The translations under genes were made by a program, and so were the position numbers. A stretch of 64,000 nucleotides of DNA from Haliscomenobacter hydrossis DSM 1100. Lineage in GTDB: Bacteria > Bacteroidota > Bacteroidia > Chitinophagales > Saprospiraceae. The stretch covers positions 1 to 64,000 of the forward strand of contig NC_015513.1 in assembly GCF_000212735.1 (NCBI RefSeq). The letters run 5' to 3'. The notes under the pieces are model-generated. The model was not told the DNA's origin. It did not search any database and was given only the letters and a program-made list of their open reading frames with translations. Each line of letters begins with the position of its first letter. The stretch's first letter is position 1. This document shows, piece by piece, positions 53,952 to 62,799 of this stretch.

Positions 53952-55298
53952 ATGTACAAGAACCTGAAAACCATCGAAGGGGTCGATATTCTGGTGGTCG
54001 GCGCAGGCTCGGCAGGTTGTACCGCCGCATTGGCCGCCGCTTCTCCCAAGTATCGTATATTGCTGGTGGAACGTTATGGGTTTTTAGGCGGTTCATCTAC
54101 CCAAATGCTGGATACTTTTTACGGTTTTTTTACGCCCAGTGAAACGCCCAAAAAGATAGTCGGCGGCTGGCCAGATGTGGTGGTCAACACCCTGGATGAT
54201 TACGGAGAAGTTTTTCTACGCCCCAATACTTACGGAGCGGGTACCGGTGTAAACTACAACCCCGAACGCCTCAAAAACGTGTGGGATACGCTCCTGCTCC
54301 AAGCTGGAGTCGACTTTTTGCTGCATACCACGTTAATCGATGTCAACCCTTTGCCCGACGGGCGTTACGAATGCATCTTTTGGAACAAATCCGGCTTTTG
54401 GAAAGTCATCCCTCAACGCATCATCGACGCCTCAGGCGACGCTGATTTTTGCCATCTGGCGGGTTTTGATTATGAAATCGCCGGAGAACAGGAGCCCGCC
54501 CAAAGCATGACCACCACCTTCCGCATGGCCAACGTAGACCTGGATGTTTTTGAACAAGCAGGTGGAAAAAAAGCCTTGGCTCAAATCATGGCCGAAACCA
54601 CCCATCCCCTACCCCGCAAAGAAGGCTCGGCACACGCCATGAACATGCCCAAGTGTATCTCCACCGTAGCGGTAAAAGTAGGCGGACTCAGTGCGCTCAA
54701 CGTGCAAGACCTGACCAAAGCCGAAGTAGAAGGCCGCCGACAAGCATTTGTATTTGAAGCGTTTTTTCAACAGGAAGTCCCGGGATACCGTGATGCAAAA
54801 ATCATTGGCTTGTCCACCCAGATTGGGGTGCGTGAAACCCGCCGGGTGTATGGCGAAAAGCGCTTGACGAAGGAAGAATGTATGGCGGCGCAAATTCCAA
54901 ACGACTCGATTTTGCTGTGTGGTGCCCCCATTGAAGACCATCGTGAAGACAAAAATGGTGAAAGTGAAACATACTGGCAATACATCCCCCAAGGAGGTAT
55001 TTACGGCGTAGCCTATGGCACCATTGTGCCCAAAAATAGCCATGAGGTGTGGGTCATAGGCAGGTGCTTCTCCGCCACGCACGATGCGCATGCCTCTTGT
55101 CGCTCAATGGCACAGACCATGGCCATGGGGCAGGCTGCCGGACTGGCCGTGCTGCAATCGCTCGATCGTGACAGTTCTGCCAGCGAGCTGGATGTATCCA
55201 AGTTACGCGACAACTTGCTGCAACTAGGTGCAATATTGGAAACACCCAATCAACCTGCTTTTACGGGAAAAGACCAATGGAAACTCAATTTTGCCTGA
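53952..55298 (+). CDS. FAD-dependent oxidoreductase
   Basis: The 448-residue protein opens with a dinucleotide-binding motif VDILVVGAGSAGCTAALAAA (near residue 10) and the RYGFLGGSSTQM FAD-contact segment (near 38). A second nucleotide-contacting block, RIIDASGDADFCHLAGFDYE, is near 155, and the C-terminal VIGRCFSATHDAHASCRSMAQTMAMGQAAGLA closes the FAD site near 370. It fits the PF12831 FAD-dependent group found in sugar and sugar-acid clusters. It carries no export signal. Substrate unknown. Confidence 0.85.
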   Translation: MYKNLKTIEGVDILVVGAGSAGCTAALAAASPKYRILLVERYGFLGGSSTQMLDTFYGFFTPSETPKKIVGGWPDVVVNTLDDYGEVFLRPNTYGAGTGVNYNPERLKNVWDTLLLQAGVDFLLHTTLIDVNPLPDGRYECIFWNKSGFWKVIPQRIIDASGDADFCHLAGFDYEIAGEQEPAQSMTTTFRMANVDLDVFEQAGGKKALAQIMAETTHPLPRKEGSAHAMNMPKCISTVAVKVGGLSALNVQDLTKAEVEGRRQAFVFEAFFQQEVPGYRDAKIIGLSTQIGVRETRRVYGEKRLTKEECMAAQIPNDSILLCGAPIEDHREDKNGESETYWQYIPQGGIYGVAYGTIVPKNSHEVWVIGRCFSATHDAHASCRSMAQTMAMGQAAGLAVLQSLDRDSSASELDVSKLRDNLLQLGAILETPNQPAFTGKDQWKLNFA

Positions 55299-55299
55299 T

Positions 55300-56256
55300 A
55301 TGCCATTTATTCGAACCATCTTAGGCGATTTGCCCAGCGAAAAAATGGGCATCACTTTTTCACATGAACACGTGGTGATTGAGGAAAACTATGTCACCCT
55401 GGATCACCCAGGGTTTTTATTGAACGATGTGGAAAAAATCAGCACCGAGTTGTGGGGCTTAAAAAACCTGGGTTGCGCTACGATGGTGGATACGATGCCG
55501 GTCAATGCGGGAAGAAACCCCACCAAGTCTGCCACAATTTCCCGTCAAACGGGCATCCAACTCATCGTCCCTACGGGCATCCACCTCGAACAATATTACC
55601 CGGCCAGTCATTGGCGCTATAGGTATACCGAAGATCAATTGAGCGATTTGTTCATTGCCGACATAGAGCTGGGTATCGATCGTTTTGATTACAATGGGCC
55701 CATTGTTCAAAGGACTGCCCATCGCGCCGGATTGATCAAACTGGCTACCGGCGATGAGTCGATCACAGCTCATCAGGAGAAAATTTTTCGAGCTGTGGTC
55801 AACGCACATCGGGCTACGGGTGCTCCAATCCTCACCCATACCAACGCTGGCAAACACGCGCTGGCCCAAGCCGAATATTTTGCCAAACTGGGTGCCAATC
55901 TCCAGCACATTGTGCTTTCGCACGTGGATAAAAATCGGGATTTGGGTTACCAGTATGCCTTGATGCAAACGGGCGTGAGTGTAGAATACGATAGTGCCTT
56001 TCGCTGGAAAACTGGAGCGGAAAACTGGACCTATACTTTGCTGGAAAAATTGTTGCCGCACTATCCCGGGCAAATTACGGTAGGTATGGATGCGGCCAAA
56101 AACAGCTATTGGCGAGCGTATGGTGGCAAACCGGGCTTGGATTTTTTACTAACTACTTTTGTCGAGGAACTGAATCAACGGGATTTGGGCCATTACTTTA
56201 AAGCAATCTTTATCGAAAATCCAGCACGGATTTTTAGTTTTGAACAACAACTTTAA
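55300..56256 (+). CDS. Phosphotriesterase-family protein, probable lactonase
   Basis: The ATG at 55300 follows the previous stop by one base, indicating translational coupling; an upstream in-frame start inside that gene is unlikely. The 318-residue protein has the family's metal-binding HxH in GITFSHEHVVIEE near residue 21, a central Lys/Glu region, ILTHTNAGKHAL near 180, VLSHVDKNRD near 208 and GMDAAKNSYW near 265. Known: most natural members of this family hydrolyse lactones or esters, not phosphotriesters. Inferred: opens a sugar lactone made by the GMC or Gfo/Idh/MocA enzyme encoded beside it. Confidence 0.85.
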   Translation: MPFIRTILGDLPSEKMGITFSHEHVVIEENYVTLDHPGFLLNDVEKISTELWGLKNLGCATMVDTMPVNAGRNPTKSATISRQTGIQLIVPTGIHLEQYYPASHWRYRYTEDQLSDLFIADIELGIDRFDYNGPIVQRTAHRAGLIKLATGDESITAHQEKIFRAVVNAHRATGAPILTHTNAGKHALAQAEYFAKLGANLQHIVLSHVDKNRDLGYQYALMQTGVSVEYDSAFRWKTGAENWTYTLLEKLLPHYPGQITVGMDAAKNSYWRAYGGKPGLDFLLTTFVEELNQRDLGHYFKAIFIENPARIFSFEQQL

Positions 56257-56291
56257 CACGACAACAATTCAACCCATAAACTATAAACAAC

Positions 56292-57497
56292 ATGGCCAAT
56301 ATATGCATTCTGGGAGGCGGATTCATCGGGCGTTTTTACGCCGAATCCTTATGCGGCAGACGGAGCAAAGACAACGTTACGGTTGTTTTTTCCCGCAGTG
56401 AAACCTCTGTGGCGCGGTTTGCTGCGGATTATTCCGTACCCCACCACTTCACCGACATGGAAGCAGCCGTACAACACCCGGGTGCCGATTTGGTCGTCAT
56501 TGCCTTGCCCAATTATCAACACGAGGAAGCCGTTCATTTGTGCGTAAAACACAAAAAAGCGGTGTTGTGCACCAAACCCCTGGGACGAAACGCCGCCGAA
56601 GCCCTGCGCATGATGCAGGCTTGTGAGAAAGCTGGAATCTTTGCGGGCTACCTCGAAGATTTGTGCTATACCCCCAAGTTTTTGAAGTCATTGAGCAGTG
56701 TAAAAAGTGGCGCAATTGGTCGGATCCTCTGGGCTAAATCCAGAGAAACGCACCCCGGGCCGCACTCCGACTGGTTTTGGGACCTGAACTACGCTGGCGG
56801 AGGTGCCATTTTGGACATGGGTTGTCACTGTGTGGAAATTTCCAGAAACTTCATTGGCAAAGACGTGAAACCCGTCGAAGTCATGTGCTGGGCCGATACC
56901 CAAGTCAAACCCATCGACGCCGAAGACCACGCCATTGGTTTGGTAAAATACGAAAACGGTGCCATCGGTCAATTTGAAGTTTCCTGGACCTTTCGCGGCG
57001 GCATGGATTTGCGCGATGAGGTTATGGGCACTGAAGGAACCATCTGGCTGAACTCCTGGCTGCGTACGGGTTTTGAAATGTTCACCAGCGGTGCCGGAGA
57101 TGGTGGCTACGTGGTGGAAAAAGCCGAAAGCTCCAGCGGTTGGCAGTTCCCCGTGGGCGATGAGGCCCACGAATTGGGCTACACCAACATGTTCATCGAC
57201 ATGTTTGATGCTTTTGAAAAAGGCCACCAACCCAGCGAAACTTTCTACGACGGGTATGTGGTCAATGCCATCATTGACGCGGCCTACAAATCGGCCAAAA
57301 CCAAATTGTGGGAACCCGTAGACTTACCCGTTTGGCGCGGCTTGACCGGCTTGAGCAAACCTTCCGTGTACCAGGAATACGATCAGGAGCACTGGTTCAT
57401 CAAAGAAGAGATTTTGCCGAATGGGGATAAAAAGGTCATCGTCAAAAAAAAGGCCTCTGGTGAAATTCTGGAAATTGAAACCTTGAAAACCAAATAG
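56292..57497 (+). CDS. Gfo/Idh/MocA family oxidoreductase, cytosolic
   Basis: The 401-residue protein has no signal peptide. Its Rossmann motif is ILGGGFIGRFYAESL (residue 5), the EKP-equivalent motif reads CTKPLGRNAAEAL near 96, and the C-terminal domain carries GGGAILDMGCHCVEISRNF near 170 with the conserved GxxxDxxxH-like helix. It differs from the exported family member at 31.9 kb, so it should act on imported sugars with free NAD(P). It lies 35 bases after the lactonase-like gene and 4 bases before the GMC gene. Confidence 0.9.
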   Translation: MANICILGGGFIGRFYAESLCGRRSKDNVTVVFSRSETSVARFAADYSVPHHFTDMEAAVQHPGADLVVIALPNYQHEEAVHLCVKHKKAVLCTKPLGRNAAEALRMMQACEKAGIFAGYLEDLCYTPKFLKSLSSVKSGAIGRILWAKSRETHPGPHSDWFWDLNYAGGGAILDMGCHCVEISRNFIGKDVKPVEVMCWADTQVKPIDAEDHAIGLVKYENGAIGQFEVSWTFRGGMDLRDEVMGTEGTIWLNSWLRTGFEMFTSGAGDGGYVVEKAESSSGWQFPVGDEAHELGYTNMFIDMFDAFEKGHQPSETFYDGYVVNAIIDAAYKSAKTKLWEPVDLPVWRGLTGLSKPSVYQEYDQEHWFIKEEILPNGDKKVIVKKKASGEILEIETLKTK

Positions 57498-57501
57498 TCC
57501 C

Positions 57502-59199
57502 ATGAATAGCACGAAAAAACGTACTTACGATGCCATCGTGATTGGATCGGGCATCAGTGGTGGCTGGGCCGCGAAAGAGCTTTGTGAAAAAGGATTAAAA
57601 ACCCTGGTTTTGGAGCGAGGTCGGGATGTCAAACACATCGAGGACTATCCTACCACCCTAATGAACCCTTGGGAATTCGAGCACCGGGGGGAATTGCCGC
57701 TGGAGGTTCAAAAAGCCAACCCCATTGCCAATCGCTGCTACATTTTTAAGGAAGATGCAGCACATTTTGTGGTCAAAGATGCCGAGCATCCCTACATCCA
57801 GGACAAACCTTTTGACTGGATTCGCGGCTATCAAGTTGGCGGCAAATCCTTGCTTTGGGCCCGCCATACCCAACGTTGGAGCAAGTACGATTTTGAAGGC
57901 CCGGCTCGGGATAACTTCGCCGTTGCCTGGCCCATTGGGTACGATGATGTAGCGCCTTGGTACAGCCATGTGGAAAAATTTGCTGGCATTGCTGGCAATC
58001 GCGATGGGCTGGATACCTTGCCCGATGGCGAGTTTTTGCCTCCCTTTGAAATGAGCTGTGTAGAAACCTATTTCAAAGAAAAGCTCAAAGAAAAATACCC
58101 CCAACGCCACGTCATCAGCGCCCGAATGGCCCATTTGACCAAACCTCAGCCCATTCATTTGCAACAAGGCCGGGGTAAATGTATGAACCGCACCATCTGC
58201 CAGCGCGGCTGCCCTTTTGGTGGTTATTTCAGCAGCAACGCCTCTACCTTGCCCTGGGCTGCACAAACCGGGAAAATGACCTTGCGCCCCAACTCAGTGG
58301 TTCATTCCATCATTTTTGATGAAAAAAAACAACGAGCAACGGGCGTGAGGGTTTTGGATGCTGAAACCAAAGAGATGATGGAGTTTTATGCCCGCATCAT
58401 TTTTGTCAACGCCGCGGCATTCAACACCAATTTGATCTTACTCAATTCGACCTCTAATCGTTTTCCCAATGGCCTGGGCAACGACAATGGCCTGATGGGC
58501 AAATATGTCGCTTTTCACAATTACCGGGCCAGAGTAAGTGCTGATTTCGATGGTTTTATGGATCGTACTACCGATGGCAAACGCCCGGGCAGTAGCTACA
58601 TGCCCCGATTTCGGAATGTGTACCAGCAAGAAACGGACTTTCTACGCGGTTACGCCACGGTGCTCTGGGCTGAACGGGAGCAATCCTTCAGTTCAGATGG
58701 CATTGGTGTTGATTTAAAAACGAACATAACTGCTAGGCGGCTGGGCAATTGGAAAGTAGGCATGTTGATGATGGGGGAAACCATCCCCAAAGACAGCAAT
58801 TACCTGGCCTTGGATAAGCAACAACTCGATCCTTTTGGCATGCCAAAGCTGAAGATCTCCATTGACTACGACGACAATGATGAAAGGATGATCAAAGATT
58901 TTTTTGAGCAAAGTGAAGCCATGTTTTCAAGTGCAGGTTTCCGCAATTTCAAAACCTCGGATTCTCACCAGGCGCCGGGGCTAGACATCCACGAAATGGG
59001 CGGAGTCAGAATGGGCAAAGACCCCCAGACCTCTTTGCTCAACGCTTGGAACCAGTTGCACGTCTGCAAAAATGTGTTTGTGACGGATGGGGCTTGTATG
59101 ACTTCCACCTCTACCCAGAACCCATCATTGACCTATATGGCACTTGCGGCTCGGGCTGCAGATTTTGCCGTAAAGGAATTGAAGACGAGGAAGTTGTGA
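57502..59199 (+). CDS. GMC family oxidoreductase
   Basis: The 565-residue FAD enzyme opens with the motif YDAIVIGSGISGGWAAKELC (residue 8) and LERGRDV (residue 34). Further FAD and substrate segments are SLLWARHTQRW near 116 and CMNRTICQRGCPFGGYFSS near 230; the GMC_oxred_C domain has the catalytic His in HEMGGVRMG near 495 and the Asn in STQNPSLTYMALAAR near 537. The Cys-rich RTICQRGCPFG segment is seen in sugar-oxidising members such as gluconate or fructose dehydrogenase large subunits and pyranose 2-oxidase relatives. There is no export signal. Last gene of the oxidative operon. Confidence 0.9.
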   Translation: MNSTKKRTYDAIVIGSGISGGWAAKELCEKGLKTLVLERGRDVKHIEDYPTTLMNPWEFEHRGELPLEVQKANPIANRCYIFKEDAAHFVVKDAEHPYIQDKPFDWIRGYQVGGKSLLWARHTQRWSKYDFEGPARDNFAVAWPIGYDDVAPWYSHVEKFAGIAGNRDGLDTLPDGEFLPPFEMSCVETYFKEKLKEKYPQRHVISARMAHLTKPQPIHLQQGRGKCMNRTICQRGCPFGGYFSSNASTLPWAAQTGKMTLRPNSVVHSIIFDEKKQRATGVRVLDAETKEMMEFYARIIFVNAAAFNTNLILLNSTSNRFPNGLGNDNGLMGKYVAFHNYRARVSADFDGFMDRTTDGKRPGSSYMPRFRNVYQQETDFLRGYATVLWAEREQSFSSDGIGVDLKTNITARRLGNWKVGMLMMGETIPKDSNYLALDKQQLDPFGMPKLKISIDYDDNDERMIKDFFEQSEAMFSSAGFRNFKTSDSHQAPGLDIHEMGGVRMGKDPQTSLLNAWNQLHVCKNVFVTDGACMTSTSTQNPSLTYMALAARAADFAVKELKTRKL

Positions 59200-59497
59200 G
59201 GTGATTGGGAGTTTTCTGGCGTTCATCTTTTGTACGGCCAGTGTTGTCGCTGTGCCCGACTCTTTGGCCTTGTCCAGCGGGCAGGGAATCTTGTGCAAGG
59301 TACATAGTTTAGTCCGTTATGGCAATTCCCATAACGGGCTTCTAGTGCCAGAATGAAGTCTTTGGTGGCCTTCAATCGAAGGAAATCTGCTACCATTTTG
59401 ACTTTGCTATTTCCTCCTTATGCCGTAGGTGTTCTTCGAAAAACCTAAAGACAACTCTCTGTCTACTCCATTAACTTGCGTTGAAAAGAAAATGTAG
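59200..59497. other. Non-coding gap with one hairpin
   Basis: No gene is supported in these 298 bp. A hairpin ccgttatgg/ccataacgg occupies 59314-59337 with a short loop and no T-run, and may end transcripts from either side. Several short frames on the minus strand look random. Part of the stretch may be an eroded insertion, but I recognise no family. Confidence 0.4.
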
Positions 59498-60352
59498 TTA
59501 CTCCAATTCCCCATCCAACTTCATCCCCGCCTTCAATTGCTTCACCGCAGGAAGACCCAGCAATACATTCATTTGATCGATTGCGGTTTTATTCAAAATC
59601 TGTAAGCGTAGGGCTTGGTCACAATCCCACTCCAGCAATTTGGCATTCAGTGCCTCCAGGTTGGACAGCACAATGAGTTGTTCAGAAGTGGCATGATCAC
59701 GCATGTTGCCCTTCAATTCCGGGTTTTGTTGCTTCCATACTTTCGCGGTAAGCCCAAAGAGTGCCGTATTCAATAAATCTGCCTCCGAGGCAAAGACGAC
59801 GCCTTCCTTTTTGCTGTGCATCAGCTGTGGGGGCATCAGATATTCCCGCACAGCTTCGGTGTGAATCCGGTAGTTGGCTTTGGAAAGCAAACGTTTGACG
59901 CTCCAATCTAGCGACTTGACTTTGTTCTCTTCCTCCTTTAGCCGCTGGTAATCCTTGATCAGGAAGAGTTTGAACCGGGGACTCAGCCAGGTGCCAAATT
60001 CAAAGGCGATGTCCTTATGGGCAAAGGTTCCGCCATAGCGCCCGGTTTTGGACACTATCCCTACCGCTTGCACGCGCTCAATCCACTCTTTAGCGGAGAT
60101 GTAAAAACTGTTCAGGCCGGTTTGGCTTTTAATCCCTGCAAATTCGTAGGGATTAAAATTTGGATTGTGTAACTCTTCCCAAAGACCGAGAAACTCAATG
60201 GTGTTGCGGTTGCGCATCCACGTTTGTAACACCAGGTCGGTCCGCTCGCTGGAACTGCGGGCCATGTCCGTTAGTGAAATGTAGTCGTCCTCCTGTATCG
60301 ATAGGAGGCGTATTTGTACGCCTTCTACATCCAATTGCTGCTTTTTGCTCAT
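59498..60352 (-). CDS. KilA-N domain DNA-binding protein
   Basis: Starting at the ATG at 60352 (MSKKQQLDVEGVQIR) gives 284 residues; a start 21 bases earlier is also possible. The N-terminal KilA-N domain spans about residues 15-135: YISLTDMARSSSERTD, VLQTWMRNRNTIEFLGLWEELHNP, IYSAKEW-like FYISAKEWIERVQAVG, and GGTFAHKDIAFEFGTWLSP. The C-terminal half is helical and unassigned. Known: KilA-N proteins come from phages and mobile elements and bind DNA. It stands alone beside an IS element and a plasmid-type Rep gene, consistent with mobile-element cargo. Confidence 0.88.
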   Translation of the reverse strand: MSKKQQLDVEGVQIRLLSIQEDDYISLTDMARSSSERTDLVLQTWMRNRNTIEFLGLWEELHNPNFNPYEFAGIKSQTGLNSFYISAKEWIERVQAVGIVSKTGRYGGTFAHKDIAFEFGTWLSPRFKLFLIKDYQRLKEEENKVKSLDWSVKRLLSKANYRIHTEAVREYLMPPQLMHSKKEGVVFASEADLLNTALFGLTAKVWKQQNPELKGNMRDHATSEQLIVLSNLEALNAKLLEWDCDQALRLQILNKTAIDQMNVLLGLPAVKQLKAGMKLDGELE

Positions 60353-60373
60353 CTCCTTACGTTCATTCTGCAC

Positions 60374-60693
60374 TTAAAGGTACGTTTTTATCCACATCGA
60401 GAGCAGGGAACGCTTACATTGATTCATTTTTTTAAGTAAAAATGTAAATAATTATCAAAATTAAATTTTACTCAGACGTTTTTTCCTTATAAAATTTTAA
60501 AATTAAAAACCAATCCTGAGTTTAAAACACCCTGTAAAATCTGGGTACTTTCTCAGTATCTCCTGTGTCAATAAAATGTTACTTACACAGAAAGCAGTAC
60601 TGCTCCTCCCCCAGGGTAAACGCATAAAAATTTGAGCTAGCAGCACAATGTATTCAGCTAGAAACACTACGAAGGACATTAGATTTATCCCTG
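60374..60693. other. AT-rich non-coding gap
   Basis: These 320 bp contain no supported gene. The part nearest the KilA-N gene is strongly AT-rich (around 60430-60510) and probably contains its promoter; on the minus strand TACCTTTA, one base off the TAnnTTTG box, occurs about 20 bases before the start codon. Nothing else is recognised. Confidence 0.35.
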
Positions 60694-60719
60694 CTAAGGT
60701 GTTCTAAGGTGCCTAAGGT

Positions 60720-60959
60720 CTGTCGATTACCCACAAATCCGCACATTGAATGCGAGATTGTGCTTTAGCTTCAGAACCCCCAACCCCTAAAGGGGAGTAT
60801 ATTTTCGATAATCGTAATATTTCCCCCTTTTTTAGAAAAAGTAAGGCCTTTTAGTTACCTAAAATGTGCTCCCCTTTAGGGGTCGGGGGTTCTGAGGCCG
60901 CAGTAAAATGCTCAATATCAACCACAAACCTAATTAGGGGATTTGTGGGTAATCGACAG
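60720..60959. mobile_element. MITE copy 2 (240 bp), at the left end of the IS
   Basis: This is the reverse complement of the element at 31009-31247, identical as far as I compared apart from one extra base in an A/T run (six against five, near 60830). It has the same termini, ctgtcgattacccacaaatc and its complement. No 9-bp direct repeat brackets it: gcctaaggt is on the left and cctcaaaat on the right. It occupies the place where the left terminus of the adjoining IS should be, so it either inserted there or recombined with that terminus. Confidence 0.92.
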
Positions 60960-60993
60960 CCTCAAAATAGATTTGGGGTACTCGGAAAGAAGT

Positions 60994-61761
60994 TCATTGA
61001 GAGAATGTAATGTAAGCATCAACAAGAGTTTTGAGTCTTTCTAGGGCTCTGGTCAAGATGATGATACCAGGTACGGGCTGTCGTTTAGAAGGCAAAAAGC
61101 CACCAATTCGGCCCAAGGTGATGCAAAACTGCTTGACGGTTGGGGGGCTTTTGGGGTCATAGTGGACGTCAAGGTTTAGCCTTTTTTCCGCATAGGTATA
61201 AAGGACCTTGTAGCTGAGGTCATCGATGCCGATTTGATCGATGGTTTGATCTGGATCGGTATCGCAGTAGTATCGGAGTTGTAGAGCATCCATAGCGGCA
61301 ATACTGTAGGTAGTGATGGCATTTTTGAGTCGATGAGGTAAAGCTAATTGAAGTTTTTCAACCGAAGCGCCACCACTCTTTAAAATAAAATGGAAGCGTT
61401 CGATGATCCATCTTAACACGTAGTAGCGACAAATCTGGACGGCATCCTGGAAGGATTGCACATCTAAAGAAGTCAACAATCGCCAATGGATAGTATGTTC
61501 CTGATCTTGCTTGGCTGGGACTTCCCGGATATCTACCACATTCAAGGCAATTGGAGGGAGGTGTTGCTTATGGGGCAAGGGGTTTTTCAATTTTACTACT
61601 ACGGCACCAAATCTTATTTCCAGATTAGCCGTACGCCACCTTTTGCTTGTCGAACAAAATACCTGAGTTTGGTAGGTTCCTTGAGCGGTCCAACTATCAA
61701 CGGTCGGGCCTAAATTGCTCTGACCATCGCACAGTTTGCGATCATGGTTGGAGCGGATCAA
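60994..61761 (-). pseudogene. Transposase, C-terminal part (frame 2)
   Basis: This 255-codon frame continues the transposase from IRSNHDRKL onwards. It contains the catalytic Glu in the Y-(2)-R-(3)-E-(6)-K signature (YYVLRWIIERFHFILKSG near residue 120) and the C-terminal Tn5-dimerisation-like region. It begins only at a TTG that lies in the T-run where the two frames overlap. Relatives read the two parts as one chain (HF-LIRSNHDR), so either one T has been lost from the run (five instead of six) or ribosomes slip back one base at the TTT before the TGA stop. A simple mutation is more likely for this family. Confidence 0.85.
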
Positions 61762-62426
61762 AAATGCATCCCAGGAGCTGATCGCTCAGCAAACAATTCT
61801 AGAATATCAGCTTCTCGATCTGCAACATAAACCACCTCAAGTCCTTGGGTTTGGCTAAAAGTTTGTCCGCAATCAAAGTGATCAAGCCAGCGAGCGCTTT
61901 CCTTATCTTGAATTGGTTCGTGGAGACGCTCTGCGCTTTTGCCCAGTTTCTCGTCCTTACGGATATGAAAAGTTTGCTTCAATAACCCAAGAGGCTGGCC
62001 TTGTTCGCTCACCAAAAGGCTATTATGCAAATGCAGACCCCGATGTTTGATGTATTTCAGAGGGCCAAGATGTTTAGCGCAGCGGTGGCGGGTGTAGTTC
62101 AACTCAACTGTATCACTAATTTGCAAAACCCTAAGTGGACGCTCTTTACTTGGTGGTAAGCTACTGATAATATCCTGAAAATGAAGCGCCAACTGTCCTT
62201 GTGGGGTCACTTTTTCGTTATCCCACAGCCGATATGTCCCTTTGATAGCTTTCCATTCCAGGTTCGCTTGGGGTACCGTCGCATTCATTTGTGCACTCAA
62301 ATGACGTAAAACGCTCCGATAACGACTTTCCAATCGCTTATCTCCCAAGCAAGATGTACTATATTTTTTGCCCCTTTCATTCAGCAAAAAATACATTTTT
62401 GTTTTGCTTACATTACATAACCTCAA
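61758..62426 (-). pseudogene. Transposase, N-terminal part (frame 1)
   Basis: The 222-codon frame has the Tn5-type N-terminal DNA-binding domain (SCLGDKRLESRYRSVLRHLS, TYRLWDNEKVTPQGQLALHF) and the first two catalytic Asp residues, in LQISDTVELNYT and VVYVADREADILELF. It ends at a TGA directly after a run of five T (61760-61764 region) where the second frame takes over. Together the two frames supply a full DDE triad, about 477 residues, matching the length of IS50 transposases. Confidence 0.87.
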
Positions 62427-62503
62427 TGAACTTCTTGGTCGTTTACGCTCAAATCCAGATTTGTCGGTTTTGTGGGTAATTGACAGACCTTAGAACACCT
62501 TAG

Positions 62504-62799
62504 GGGACTAAATTTTCACATTAGACCCATTAGAATGGCATTAATTTTTTGTTTTTGAAGGTACTTTAATCCGCTTGCCCTAGGCTCCTCCCCTACCCGA
62601 TCGCCTCAATGAAAATTGACCGGTGTTCAGGTTTGAACATCACTAGATTGGTATTGACTTTTTATTTGTATTTTTCTCAATTGTATTAATGAGATAATTT
62701 TAACTGAGTAAAAAAATACTCAAACCATCACCTATATTGTGCGATTAAAATTTAAGCTGAAAGGCTCCTTTACCCAACTTAAAACTTAAAACTTAACCC
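62504..62799. other. Non-coding gap between the IS and rep
   Basis: No gene is supported in these 296 bp. The stretch from 62640 to 62760 is AT-rich. Just before the rep stop codon is a short tandem, aacttaaaacttaaaacttaa (near 62778-62798). No clear iteron array or dnaA-box cluster is visible, but the upstream side of rep, where iterons are usual, lies outside the window. Confidence 0.3.

Larger units (their letters stand above)
60960..62486. mobile_element. IS50/Tn5-type (IS4 superfamily) insertion sequence
   Basis: About 1.5 kb with a leftward transposase in two frames. The right terminus is tttgtgggtaattgacag at 62469-62486. An inner inverted repeat joins aagaagttcattgag..aatgtaatgtaagca near 60985-61018 to its complement near 62405-62440, marking subterminal ends of one element. 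The left terminus proper is missing or replaced by the MITE copy. Length and transposase type fit the IS50 group, which makes 9-bp duplications. Confidence 0.88.
60694..62503. repeat. 17-bp inverted repeats flanking the IS/MITE block
   Basis: ctaaggtgttctaaggt at 60694-60710 is the exact complement of accttagaacaccttag at 62487-62503. The right copy abuts the IS terminus at 62486; the left copy is separated from the MITE terminus at 60720 by gcctaaggt. They are inverted, so they are not a target duplication. They may be the two halves of a hairpin into which the element inserted. Confidence 0.7.

Noticed and set aside
59300-59480. Possible small gene on the minus strand (MVADFLRLKATKDF)
   Set aside because: The frame has no family resemblance, passes through a hairpin and stops early; treated as non-coding.
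62778-62798. Tandem aacttaa units near rep as possible iterons
   Set aside because: Only three 7-8-base units of low complexity, located downstream of rep; real iterons are longer and usually upstream.
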